Part shown: in pieces, positions 16,235 through 22,501 of the stretch
Position numbering within the stretch: position 1 is the first letter of the stretch
How the letters are laid out: each line of letters starts with the position of its first letter
DNA from: a virus
DNA: 26,672 nt
Reading direction: 5' to 3' (one strand)
IMG/VR virus record: IMGVR_UViG_3300027901_000163
Location: 1-26,672 of that record
Position numbers and translations under genes: made by a program
Notes under the pieces: model-generated
The model's database searches: none
What the model saw: only the letters and a program-made list of their open reading frames with translations
Told to the model about the DNA's origin: nothing

Positions 16235-16441
16235 TTACTTAGCCTTGGTGAACCGGCCCTTTGCGTCCCGGTCAGTTAGCTCTTTGATCTGTGCGTGCAG
16301 CTTGGCATTCTCAAACCGCAGCAGGTCAGCTTCGTATTTGATAGCCCCTTCGGAGTTAATCAAACGCCCGAGAGCGAAGCCCAATCCAAAGGCTCCGACA
16401 ATCATGAAGCCGTAGCCGACGATACCAACCAAATCCATCAT
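16235..16441 (-). CDS. Small one-TM protein with charged coiled-coil tail
   Basis: 68 residues from the ATG at 16441 (or the adjacent ATG 16438), two bases after the methyltransferase stop, with GGGAGG as ribosome site. One transmembrane segment (VGIVGYGFMIVGAFGLGFAL, about residues 4-23) is followed by a charged helix (KYEADLLRFENAKLHAQIKE) and a basic end (DAKGRFTKAK). The topology recalls small phage membrane proteins, but no lysis partner is nearby. Function unknown. Confidence 0.65.
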   Translation of the reverse strand: MMDLVGIVGYGFMIVGAFGLGFALGRLINSEGAIKYEADLLRFENAKLHAQIKELTDRDAKGRFTKAK

Positions 16442-16442
16442 T

Positions 16443-17030
16443 TCAACCTCCCTTCTTTTTGATCGCGGCTTGGTAGCCGATATGTGCAATTTCTAATTGC
16501 TCGGCGAAGATGTTGATGAATGCATCCACCGCCACCTTCGGTCTATGAAGCGAGTCTCGCGGCTCACCCCAGAGATAGTCATCGAACACCATAACGCCAC
16601 CCGGCTTCAAGAGGGGCCACGCCATGCAAGCGTCCGTCAATACGTCCCGCGCGATGTGCGAGCCGTCGATGTAAATGAAATCAAACTGCGCTCCCGCAAG
16701 AGCGGCAAGGTGCGTTACCGATAAGCCCTTACGCTTAAAGACATCTACGTTAGCGTTAGAGTCCATCACTGCGAGGCGGTTGTGATCGAACCGCGCTTCC
16801 ACAGCCTGCATGTCGTGCTTGCCGTGCTCCTCGCCGCCACCCCACGTGTCGATGCAGTAGATTTCACAGCTGTTTTGCTTGTCAGACATATTCTCGGCAA
16901 TCCAGATCATGCTGCGCCCTTCGTACGAGCCGATCTCTAGAAACTTCCTATGTGCAGGCAGCATGTCATGCAGCTTCTCCCACACCGGAGGAGCCCAGTT
17001 AAACCAATCCTCAGTCAGTTGGTATTTCAC
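16443..17030 (-). CDS. Class I SAM-dependent methyltransferase (Methyltransf_24-like)
   Basis: 195 residues, GTG start at 17030 overlapping the upstream stop as GTGA. Motif I KFLEIGSYEGRSMIWIAE (about 29-46) binds SAM. An acidic position follows in IYCIDTWGG, then FDFIYIDGSHIARDVLTD (about 116-133) and LKPGGVMVFDDY (about 141-152), as in the Methyltransf_24 family. Such enzymes often modify sugars or small molecules rather than DNA, and there is no DPPY/NPPY amino-methyltransferase motif. Together with the glycosyltransferase it may be part of a surface or glycan modification pathway (inference). Confidence 0.85.
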   Translation of the reverse strand: MKYQLTEDWFNWAPPVWEKLHDMLPAHRKFLEIGSYEGRSMIWIAENMSDKQNSCEIYCIDTWGGGEEHGKHDMQAVEARFDHNRLAVMDSNANVDVFKRKGLSVTHLAALAGAQFDFIYIDGSHIARDVLTDACMAWPLLKPGGVMVFDDYLWGEPRDSLHRPKVAVDAFINIFAEQLEIAHIGYQAAIKKKGG

Positions 17031-17536
17031 TTAAGCCAGCCTTTCTTTTTGGTTTTGTGCTCTTGCACTACTTCTTGGTAGGCTTTGAGGGTGTCCAGTT
17101 GGCGCTTTGCTAGTAGCTCTTGCATTTCATGTTCTATGTGCGCGTTTTGTTGCATGGCTGACTGGTATGGGGAATTTAGGTTCCCTATCGCGTTCATCGC
17201 GTTCGCGGCACCGACTTTTAATGGGAGGGGCTGTATCCCGGCGTTCACCGACTGAACCTTCAGCACGGCATCCATACGCTTCCTCCGCTCTTCTTCGCGC
17301 CGCGCCTCACCGTTACACAGTTCGTCCATAGCCCGCTCGTGGATTTCATTCATGATGATACGGGCACGTGCCTGCTTCAAAGCGGCGATTTCCTCGTCCG
17401 TGCCATATTCTTGAATGTCCTCTACCACATTAACCCAACGGCTAACGCCGAGCTTAAACTCGTCCGGGAAACTCTCCATCCTACGCAGCATAAGCTCTAC
17501 GACAGGGTGGAATTTGGGTTGCTCTTCATCCGCCAT
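17027..17536 (-). CDS. Hypothetical phage protein, charged and helical
   Basis: 169 residues from the ATG at 17536, which has AGGAGCAAC upstream; an earlier in-frame ATG at 17560 lacks one. It overlaps the 3' end of the polymerase gene by 11 bases. It reads PKFHPVVELMLRRMESFPDE early on, then ALKQARARIIMNEIHERAMD, a Glu/Arg-rich helix (EARREEERRKRMD), and ends in KTKKKGWLK. Likely two coiled-coil stretches. Placement next to the polymerase suggests a DNA-metabolism role, but I recognise no family. Confidence 0.7.
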   Translation of the reverse strand: MADEEQPKFHPVVELMLRRMESFPDEFKLGVSRWVNVVEDIQEYGTDEEIAALKQARARIIMNEIHERAMDELCNGEARREEERRKRMDAVLKVQSVNAGIQPLPLKVGAANAMNAIGNLNSPYQSAMQQNAHIEHEMQELLAKRQLDTLKAYQEVVQEHKTKKKGWLK

Positions 17537-19310
17537 AAGTTGCTCCTGCTTTAGCTTCACAGTTCAGAGGTAGCGCCGGTGCCCACGCGGGCCTCATACG
17601 CATACACCGCATTATGTAGTCCTTAGCCTCTTCGACCTCGGCTTCGGGAACGAGAGACACCACGCTGTCATGCACCGTCATAACCACACGGTACTTTTTA
17701 GCTATGCGTAGCATCTGTCCGCCGATGGCGATGCGGGCCAGCGCCTGACAAACATTCTCGACCGACGCGCCACCCCATATGCGCTTAGGGATAACCGCCT
17801 TACCCTTCTTGGTGTCGTAGATAAGCTCGGTTTTCTCGCCGTTCCTATACCAACGCAGGTTGGGGTATTGCAGCCTAAACCCGTTGGGCAAGTAGACGCC
17901 CTGCTCCCCAGCCACCGTCAGCACACCGTCCCGTCCGTATGGTGCAGTTTGGTTGTTAGCCATAGCATCAAGGGCTTCAGACGCTTCTCGCCACAGCCTC
18001 GGGATCATTGGGTACGTCTCACGGTACACCGCGATAATCCGCTTGCACTCGTCTAGCGGCATTTGGACATTGAACGTTTTGAGTTGGGCTTGAAACTTAA
18101 GCGCCCCCATACCGTAACCACAGTTATGGACGATAATTGGCCCTGCACTGGTCGCAATTGTGTATCTGTTCCTCGGCCCGGCGAAGGCGATGTCGTAGGT
18201 CATCAAGTTCCGTCTGAAGGATACTGACCTTTCTTCGGTTAGCTTGGTTATCTGCCCGCGAGACAAACCGGATATTACCGGGTTCGTACCCTCGGTTGTT
18301 GTCGATGCGGTCCATGTCGAATTCGGGATTATCCCATCCCGGCACAGTTTTGGCGTAGCGCAGGAACTCAACGCGGTCGGCTCTCCATAACTTGCATACG
18401 GTGATGCCTCTACCTCCATAGTCTGCATATACCCGGTTGGTGGGTACGTGGCAGCGGCTGATGGCCGAAGAAAGCCGGTTGAGCAGTCGCTCCCGGTGCG
18501 CGGTATCGGGAAGTGCATGGCTATATTTCCAATAGCGTTTTCTGTGCCCTTCCCGCCTACCACACAAGGGGCAGCGAGTACTTTTGAAGTCTTTGAAATT
18601 ATTCTTATCGACGGTATATTCTGGTCGCCCGCAACCGCATTGGACGATGAGCGCAGATACTCCGCCCCTCGTTCCCGCGACGTACCCGGTGACGACCAAC
18701 TGACCGCTCCGGTGTCCAATGCTAGGGAGAGGATACCTCTGTCTTGCGCCACTGACTGCGCTTCCAGCCACTGGGTCCCGCACAATACTTTGTGATCCGG
18801 CGTCAACCAAAGCCCGCAAAGATTCAATGTTTCTTTGGTGCCTTTCTTCACTAGCCCTTGGTGGCATACCCATTCTTCTCCGTCCCATAGCTGGTCAAAG
18901 GTAGTCACCTCCTCGATTGCTACCCAGCCACGATCCGTCAGTACTAGAGTTCCCTCGGCAAGACAACCCAATATAACCGTCTTACCAGCGAAACGCTCGT
19001 CTTTGGTTATATCCGCCGGTTCTTTCCCATAAATCTTGGCAGCCATGATGCGGTAAACGTCTTCGCCGCGTTCAAACGCCTCCACCAAGTCATCCTGCCC
19101 AGCTAACCACGCCAGCGTGCGGGCTTCGATCTGACTGCTGTCGCAATCCACGATCCAGTATCCCTCCGGTGCCGCTATGGTCTTCTTGAGCGGAGACTTG
19201 CGGGGCAGGTTCTGCATGTTGATCGAGTCCGAGTTATGGACAAGTTTACCGTTAGCCGCAAAGCGGTGGCGGGGGCCGCAATTTTTTATGTCATAGACTG
19301 GGACGAGCAT
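17526..19310 (-). CDS. polA-like: Family A DNA polymerase, C-terminal half, with split-intein C fragment and a second intein
   Basis: 594 residues from ATG 19310, chosen because GGAAGGG lies 7 bases upstream and the peptide then begins exactly at intein block F. Residues 1-26 (MLVPVYDIKNC...GKLVHN) are IntC1. The extein resumes at Ser27, SDSINMQNLPRK, then motif A VDCDSSQIEAR (Asp57). At FAGKTVILG a second intein starts (Cys116-Asn396) and the extein resumes at Cys397, CGYGMGALKF, completing motif B. Motif C is MTVHDSVV (His547-Asp548). The exteins (89 + 198 residues) plus the 319-residue N-terminal half would give a ~606-residue polymerase, normal for T7-like enzymes. Splicing itself is inferred. 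Confidence 0.9.
   Translation of the reverse strand: MLVPVYDIKNCGPRHRFAANGKLVHNSDSINMQNLPRKSPLKKTIAAPEGYWIVDCDSSQIEARTLAWLAGQDDLVEAFERGEDVYRIMAAKIYGKEPADITKDERFAGKTVILGCLAEGTLVLTDRGWVAIEEVTTFDQLWDGEEWVCHQGLVKKGTKETLNLCGLWLTPDHKVLCGTQWLEAQSVAQDRGILSLALDTGAVSWSSPGTSRERGAEYLRSSSNAVAGDQNIPSIRIISKTSKVLAAPCVVGGKGTENAIGNIAMHFPIPRTGSDCSTGFLRPSAAATYPPTGYMQTMEVEASPYASYGEPTALSSCATPKLCRDGIIPNSTWTASTTTEGTNPVISGLSRGQITKLTEERSVSFRRNLMTYDIAFAGPRNRYTIATSAGPIIVHNCGYGMGALKFQAQLKTFNVQMPLDECKRIIAVYRETYPMIPRLWREASEALDAMANNQTAPYGRDGVLTVAGEQGVYLPNGFRLQYPNLRWYRNGEKTELIYDTKKGKAVIPKRIWGGASVENVCQALARIAIGGQMLRIAKKYRVVMTVHDSVVSLVPEAEVEEAKDYIMRCMRMRPAWAPALPLNCEAKAGATYGG
18123..18965 (-). other. Intein 2 in polymerase motif B, in-frame, 281 residues
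   Basis: It begins CLAEGTLVLTDRGWVAIEE (block A, Cys1) and has block B LTPDHKVLCG. It ends MTYDIAFAGPRNRYTI... with GPIIVHN before Cys+1, so the nucleophile pair is Cys/Cys with terminal His-Asn. Between blocks B and F about 180 residues are Ser/Thr/Gly-rich with no recognisable domain; that DNA encodes an HNH endonuclease in another frame. An ATG at 18203 sits exactly at the start of block F (27 residues to the end), mirroring the start of IntC1. IntN2 and IntN1 are related: LWDGEEWVCHQGLV versus VWDGEEFVAHEGVV. Confidence 0.88.
18124..18888 (-). CDS. HNH homing endonuclease nested out of frame within intein 2
   Basis: 254 residues from ATG 18888; ATGs at 18873 and 18867, after GGAGAAGA, are better placed, and a later non-ATG start near residue 60 is possible. 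A zinc-finger-like set CGCG (C84, C86) and CPLCG (C106, C109) precedes the HNH core: NRVYADYGGRGITV (about 151-164), then FDMDRIDNNRGYEPGNIRFV (190-209), typical of phage HNH homing endonucleases. The end has a heptad-like ELDDLRHRLRRAEEQ and a CDQC pair. Its stop (18124-18126) falls on the last codons of intein 2, so the last 27 residues are read from the same DNA as blocks F and G of the intein. Confidence 0.82.
   Translation of the reverse strand: MGRRRMGMPPRASEERHQRNIESLRALVDAGSQSIVRDPVAGSAVSGARQRYPLPSIGHRSGQLVVTGYVAGTRGGVSALIVQCGCGRPEYTVDKNNFKDFKSTRCPLCGRREGHRKRYWKYSHALPDTAHRERLLNRLSSAISRCHVPTNRVYADYGGRGITVCKLWRADRVEFLRYAKTVPGWDNPEFDMDRIDNNRGYEPGNIRFVSRADNQANRRKVSILQTELDDLRHRLRRAEEQIHNCDQCRANYRP
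19233..19310 (-). other. Split-intein C fragment (IntC1)
   Basis: 26 residues with block F (VPVYDIKNCGPRHRF) and block G ending KLVHN, followed by Ser as +1 nucleophile. It stands at the very start of the C-terminal polymerase gene. Its first 20 bases overlap the end of the homing endonuclease gene. Confidence 0.85.
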
Positions 19311-20061
19311 ACTTTTCCCTTCCAAGGATTTCCTCATCGGTCGCGCCTTGTGCAATCCATGAGCGCAGCGTTTCGTAAGATAGGTCGGCCCGGTGCTCCC
19401 TAAGCATTCTGATGCGCTCTCCACTGTGCGTTCTTTTATATGCGCGCTTGTTCCGCGCTTGTTCGCTATAAGTGGCCCATCGAAGGTTCCCTGGCTCGTA
19501 GCCTCGGGAGTTGTCTATACGGTCTAGAGAAAAGTGCTCACCGGGTTTAGGTCCTAAATTGTCTAATGCCCATTCCGCAAACGCCCGGACGGAAGGAAAA
19601 CCAAAAGTAACGCCTCTACCTCCATAGTTAGGGTAAGGCACGGCGTTTGGGTTCGTGCACCGCTGTTTTATCGAAGAACCCAGACTTCGCATGTACGCCA
19701 GGGATGCTCCGTATTTGCGCCTATAGGGGTCTTCAGCTAGGCGCGCAGCTAATGATAGCTTTGCTGCATCCGAAGCTCGCTTAGCCATAGTTACCCGTCG
19801 CTCATGGGGCACCTTCAAAGCTTTTAATTTGGACGAGCAAGACCGACAGCACCTGCTCATACCTGCGATCAGCTCCCGTACCCGTACCTCACTCTCCTTC
19901 CCGCACTGGCAACGGCATAGGACTTTATGTTTGGTGCTTACGTGCAAACTGCTTAGCGGCGTCCACGTCGTCTGCTGTAGGGCTGCGCGCAGTCTGGATT
20001 CGGTGCGATCCCTGCATAGCGTCTCGTAAGCCAATCTCTCCGGCGTCAGTGAATACGACAT
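19291..20061 (-). CDS. Free-standing HNH homing endonuclease between the split-intein halves
   Basis: 256 residues from ATG 20061 (GAGG just upstream); a later start is possible, since the first ~30 residues may be only shadow of the intein frame. Cys-rich segment LCRCQCGKESE (C49, C51, C53) and CCRSC (C71-C75) suggest a zinc finger. The HNH core is VPYPNYGGRGVTFGF (141-155) and FSLDRIDNSRGYEPGNLRWA (177-196), then EQARNKR. The C-terminal helices (about 215-245) may contact DNA. It overlaps the N-terminal polymerase gene by 137 bases and IntC1 by 20 bases, each in a different frame. The target is presumably the uninterrupted polymerase gene at the AHTGRW motif (inference). Confidence 0.88.
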   Translation of the reverse strand: MSYSLTPERLAYETLCRDRTESRLRAALQQTTWTPLSSLHVSTKHKVLCRCQCGKESEVRVRELIAGMSRCCRSCSSKLKALKVPHERRVTMAKRASDAAKLSLAARLAEDPYRRKYGASLAYMRSLGSSIKQRCTNPNAVPYPNYGGRGVTFGFPSVRAFAEWALDNLGPKPGEHFSLDRIDNSRGYEPGNLRWATYSEQARNKRAYKRTHSGERIRMLREHRADLSYETLRSWIAQGATDEEILGREKYARPSL

Positions 20062-21205
20062 GATCCTCAGTACCTGTAACTCCGTCCCATTCGACGACCT
20101 CAGAGAAGCCGCTAAAGACCACGCCCTCGTGGGCCACAAACTCTTCCCCGTCCCAGACCAGATCATCAAGCAAGACGTCCACGATGCGCTTTGTCTGCAC
20201 CCCGTGGCTGGTGTTGTACACGCAAACCTGTGTATCGCCAACTAAACAACCGCCCCACCTGCCTGTGTGGGCCGCGTAGTACCGCAGGGGTATAGGTAGC
20301 CTCCCCCTACCCGACACACCGAGAAGTCGCTCGGTGCGTGTCTCCTCCAGCGTGCTCTTTACCCCTAGCCTAGCAGCGACAATGGCCTGCACGATTACAT
20401 CTTCGTGCTCTAGGAGCGCCTTGAACTCCTCATCGTTCTTGGCGAAGGCATACGTCTCCTTGCCTGTCGTCGGGCTTATCTTGACGGGCGGCTCGACCCC
20501 AAGGCTTCGCAGCGTCTCGGCCAGCTGGCCGTTGGACATAAGGTTGTCCTTAGATATTAGCGCCTTATCTAACAGCTGCTCTTTCTTATGCCGCACTTCC
20601 TTAAGGTGCTCGTTCAGCTTGTCGCTGCTTAGGACTAGCTCCGGCTCGGAGAACATGCGGGTGGTCAAGTCGATCAGGCGGAACTCCTCGACCGGGAACC
20701 CCTGAGCCATTTTCACAAACAGCTTATACGTAAGCTCGACGTCGTTAACGCCATACACACCGTACCGGGCTAGCTCGTCGGGAGTGAAGTCCAGCCTACG
20801 CTTGCCCAGCGCATGAATGACTTCATCGCCCTTGATGCCTGCTCCGTGGCGCTCTGCCAGCACAGCCAGACTATTACCCGCATCGGGGCCATCCAGCGCC
20901 CGCGCCATAGACAGCGTATCCGCAATGCGCTTGGGGCGGATGTCGAAGTGCCAGTTCAGGATAGCCATATCGAACATGGCGTTGTGGGCTACAGCAGTTG
21001 CAGTTTCCCAGTCCCACTGGTCCAGCCAGCGTTTAGTCTGCGCCTTGGTTCCACTAAACCAAACGGCGGCTTCCTCGTTACGCTTGACGCTAACCCCGAT
21101 TGTCTCGAAGTCGGCGTGACGGATGTACTCCTCCGTCGTCATTTTGGAGAGCGAGTACGTAGACGAATAGAACGTCTCGAAGTCGATGGTAAGGATGTCA
21201 CCCAC
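19925..21205 (-). CDS. polA-like: Family A DNA polymerase, N-terminal half, fused to split-intein N fragment
   Basis: 426 residues, GTG start at 21205 preceded by GGGGAG. The 3'-5' exonuclease domain has Exo I TIDFETF (D8, E10), Exo II VAHNAMFDMAIL (D79) and Exo III YGVNDVELTY (D155). The thumb/palm region runs to RYYAAHTGRWGG (residue 319), where the classic polymerase A motif is cut. Cys320 starts IntN1, and the gene ends after residue 426. The rest of the motif, SDSINMQNLPR, begins the C-terminal extein encoded from 19310. Active polymerase therefore should need protein trans-splicing between two separately translated products. It overlaps the small upstream gene by 8 bases. Confidence 0.9.
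   Translation of the reverse strand: MGDILTIDFETFYSSTYSLSKMTTEEYIRHADFETIGVSVKRNEEAAVWFSGTKAQTKRWLDQWDWETATAVAHNAMFDMAILNWHFDIRPKRIADTLSMARALDGPDAGNSLAVLAERHGAGIKGDEVIHALGKRRLDFTPDELARYGVYGVNDVELTYKLFVKMAQGFPVEEFRLIDLTTRMFSEPELVLSSDKLNEHLKEVRHKKEQLLDKALISKDNLMSNGQLAETLRSLGVEPPVKISPTTGKETYAFAKNDEEFKALLEHEDVIVQAIVAARLGVKSTLEETRTERLLGVSGRGRLPIPLRYYAAHTGRWGGCLVGDTQVCVYNTSHGVQTKRIVDVLLDDLVWDGEEFVAHEGVVFSGFSEVVEWDGVTGTEDHVVFTDAGEIGLRDAMQGSHRIQTARSPTADDVDAAKQFARKHQT
19928..20248 (-). other. Split-intein N fragment (IntN1)
   Basis: 107 residues: block A CLVGDTQVCVYNTSHG, a conserved middle (VWDGEEFVAHEGVV) and block B GVTGTEDHVVFTDAGEIGL with the TxxH-type TEDH, then a tail to the stop at 19925. About 130 residues with IntC1, a typical mini-intein size. 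The endonuclease start lies within block B. Confidence 0.85.
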
Positions 21206-21410
21206 GACGCGCGCTCCCCACCACCAAGTTTGACCCGCTGTTCATATAGCTGACGATATGGCGCGCTTGCCGGATCACTATGGGCGAGCCCATTATCTCC
21301 ATATCTACCTTATAGGCTTGGGCTAGCTCCTCGTCTGAGAAGGTACGCACCACGCGACCATAGCGGTTCACCGCTTCATACGTCGCAGCCTTTCCAAAAA
21401 TCCCTGCCAT
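21198..21410 (-). CDS. Small hypothetical protein preceding the polymerase
   Basis: 70 residues; CAGGAGCGCC ribosome site directly before the ATG. It reads AATYEAVNRYGRVVRTFSDE then ELAQAYKVDMEIMGSPIVIR. No recognisable domain; a mixed alpha/beta protein by composition. First gene of the polymerase operon on this side, divergent from the repressor, and overlapping the polymerase GTG by 8 bases. Confidence 0.65.
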   Translation of the reverse strand: MAGIFGKAATYEAVNRYGRVVRTFSDEELAQAYKVDMEIMGSPIVIRQARHIVSYMNSGSNLVVGSARRG

Positions 21411-21435
21411 TTGGCGCTCCTGTTGTTAGCAAGCT

Positions 21436-21450
21436 GTACACGAGACGTAC
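21436..21450. promoter_or_regulatory. Candidate operator O1 (divergent promoter region)
   Basis: GTACACGAGACGTAC, closely matching O2 (three differences over 15 bp) and flanked by GTAC at both ends. It lies within the likely leftward promoter: TTGCAC (14-nt region near 21455-21460 on the minus strand) with a poor -10 (TACAGC) 17 bases on. Probably bound by the adjacent Cro-like protein or by the GcrA homologue (inference). Confidence 0.5.
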
Positions 21451-21476
21451 ACGCTGTGCAATAGGTTGACGATACC

Positions 21477-21491
21477 GTACACGTGAGGTAC
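21477..21491. promoter_or_regulatory. Candidate operator O2 (divergent promoter region)
   Basis: GTACACGTGAGGTAC, second copy of the O1-like site, 41 bp away centre to centre. It lies in the likely rightward promoter for the repressor gene: TTGACG at 21466-21471 as -35, with a weak TACGCA 17 bases later. The symmetrical placement fits two-way control by one regulator. Confidence 0.5.
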
Positions 21492-21501
21492 GCAAAAAAC
21501 C

Positions 21502-21696
21502 ATGACCGTTCTTAAAGATTGGATGGCTGACCATAACGAAACCGATTCCTCGCTTGCTGCGAAGGTCGGCGTCAGCCGCGTTCAAGTCCTACGCATCCGC
21601 AACGGGCGATCCAAACCCTCCCCGCGCCTAGCCAATAGGTTAGAAGCCGTAACGAGCATCGCGGCTTGGGAATTCCTCCGGCCAAGCGAGCCCTGA
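21502..21696 (+). CDS. Cro/CI-like repressor
   Basis: 64 residues with a single HTH: TDSSLAAKVGVSRVQVLRIR (about residues 14-33) and NGRSKPSPRLANRLEAVT after it, the standard XRE/Cro pattern. No cleavage or dimerisation domain, so Cro-like rather than full CI. First gene of a two-gene rightward operon with the GcrA homologue, one base apart. Two matching 15 bp sites lie upstream. It probably represses its own and the divergent leftward transcription (inference). Confidence 0.8.
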   Translation: MTVLKDWMADHNETDSSLAAKVGVSRVQVLRIRNGRSKPSPRLANRLEAVTSIAAWEFLRPSEP

Positions 21697-21697
21697 C

Positions 21698-22210
21698 ATG
21701 TCGAAGGTTCTCTGGACAGAAGAAGCGGAACTGCTCCTCCGAGAACTTTGGATGAAGGGATACAGCGCGGCGCGCTGCTCCGGCGTCTTGTATACGCAGG
21801 CAAGCTTCCGAGTTAGCCGTAACGCTGTCCTTGGTAAGCTATGGCGTATGGGCTTCCGACGTGAAGACCAGCCGAAAGAAGACAAGCCGCCCGAGGTGAA
21901 GCGCAAAATAGAGCCGAGGCTCTCGACACCTCGCAACACGCGGTTTGTTTCTCCGACACCACTACCCTCGACGTTCCCACCTGACTCCACGTGGGAGCCG
22001 CTTGAGGGTGTGACGCCTGTCTACCTATGCGACGCTAGCTCGACACAGTGCCGGTGGCCGGTAGAAGTAGCGCCCGACGCGCACTTTGTTTGTGGCGCAG
22101 AGAAAGACGTGGTTGCCTCCTATTGCGCTGTTCATAACAAGATGGCGTGGACGCCGCTGACCAAACAGCAAAGGCGCATGTCATGGGTCCTGCGGGCTTT
22201 CACTCTCTAG
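21698..22210 (+). CDS. gcrA-like: GcrA-family cell-cycle regulator homologue
   Basis: 170 residues. The N-terminus has the GcrA signature: WTEEAELLLRELWMKGYSAA and SRNAVLGKLWRMGFR (about residues 6-54), the HTH DNA-binding domain. A Pro-rich linker follows (about 60-105). The C-terminal sigma-factor-binding-type part carries CRWPVEVAP (C118), FVCGAEKD (C132) and YCAVHNKMAW (C143, H146), matching the family's Cys/His pattern. GcrA acts with sigma-70 at promoters methylated at GANTC by CcrM in alphaproteobacteria. A phage copy could redirect host or phage transcription. It overlaps the VRR-NUC gene tail to tail by 30 bases. Confidence 0.85.
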   Translation: MSKVLWTEEAELLLRELWMKGYSAARCSGVLYTQASFRVSRNAVLGKLWRMGFRREDQPKEDKPPEVKRKIEPRLSTPRNTRFVSPTPLPSTFPPDSTWEPLEGVTPVYLCDASSTQCRWPVEVAPDAHFVCGAEKDVVASYCAVHNKMAWTPLTKQQRRMSWVLRAFTL

Positions 22211-22498
22211 GATAGTATTGACCATCACCATAACGAGGTGCGTGTTTTCCTCGTTGATGACCAGCGTCCAGCCGCCAGCGTTGCGGATACGCATAAGCTC
22301 CCGGTCTTGAAGGGCCGTGGTAGTTCCCTCGCCGGCCTTGCATTCAATCGCTAAGAACCTACCCCCAACGCAGCAGATGATGTCGGGGACGCCGCTACGC
22401 CCGTACCCATGAGTAGCCGGAAAGAAGTAGTAGACACCGGCTGACTTCAGGATCGACTCAACTTTGGTTTTGACTTTTTTCTCAGGCGTAGCGGCCAT
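22181..22498 (-). CDS. VRR-NUC family nuclease
   Basis: 105 residues, the size of stand-alone phage VRR-NUC proteins. Features: KVKTKVESILKSAGVYYFFP, then GRSGVPDIICCVGGRFLAIE and CKAGEGTTTALQDREL, giving the PD-(D/E)XK core (PDx ... ExK; D near residue 39, E-C-K near 52-54). The family includes Holliday-junction or structure-specific nucleases. The start lies 3 bases after the stop of the gene upstream. Converges with the GcrA homologue. Confidence 0.85.
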   Translation of the reverse strand: MAATPEKKVKTKVESILKSAGVYYFFPATHGYGRSGVPDIICCVGGRFLAIECKAGEGTTTALQDRELMRIRNAGGWTLVINEENTHLVMVMVNTILESESPQDP

Positions 22499-22501
22499 GA
22501 C

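Noticed and set aside
20062-20241. N-terminal extension of the first homing endonuclease to an ATG at 20241.
   Set aside because: The extra 60 residues are an out-of-frame reading of IntN1 with no homing-endonuclease features; the ATG at 20061 follows GAGG and is closer to the zinc-finger start.
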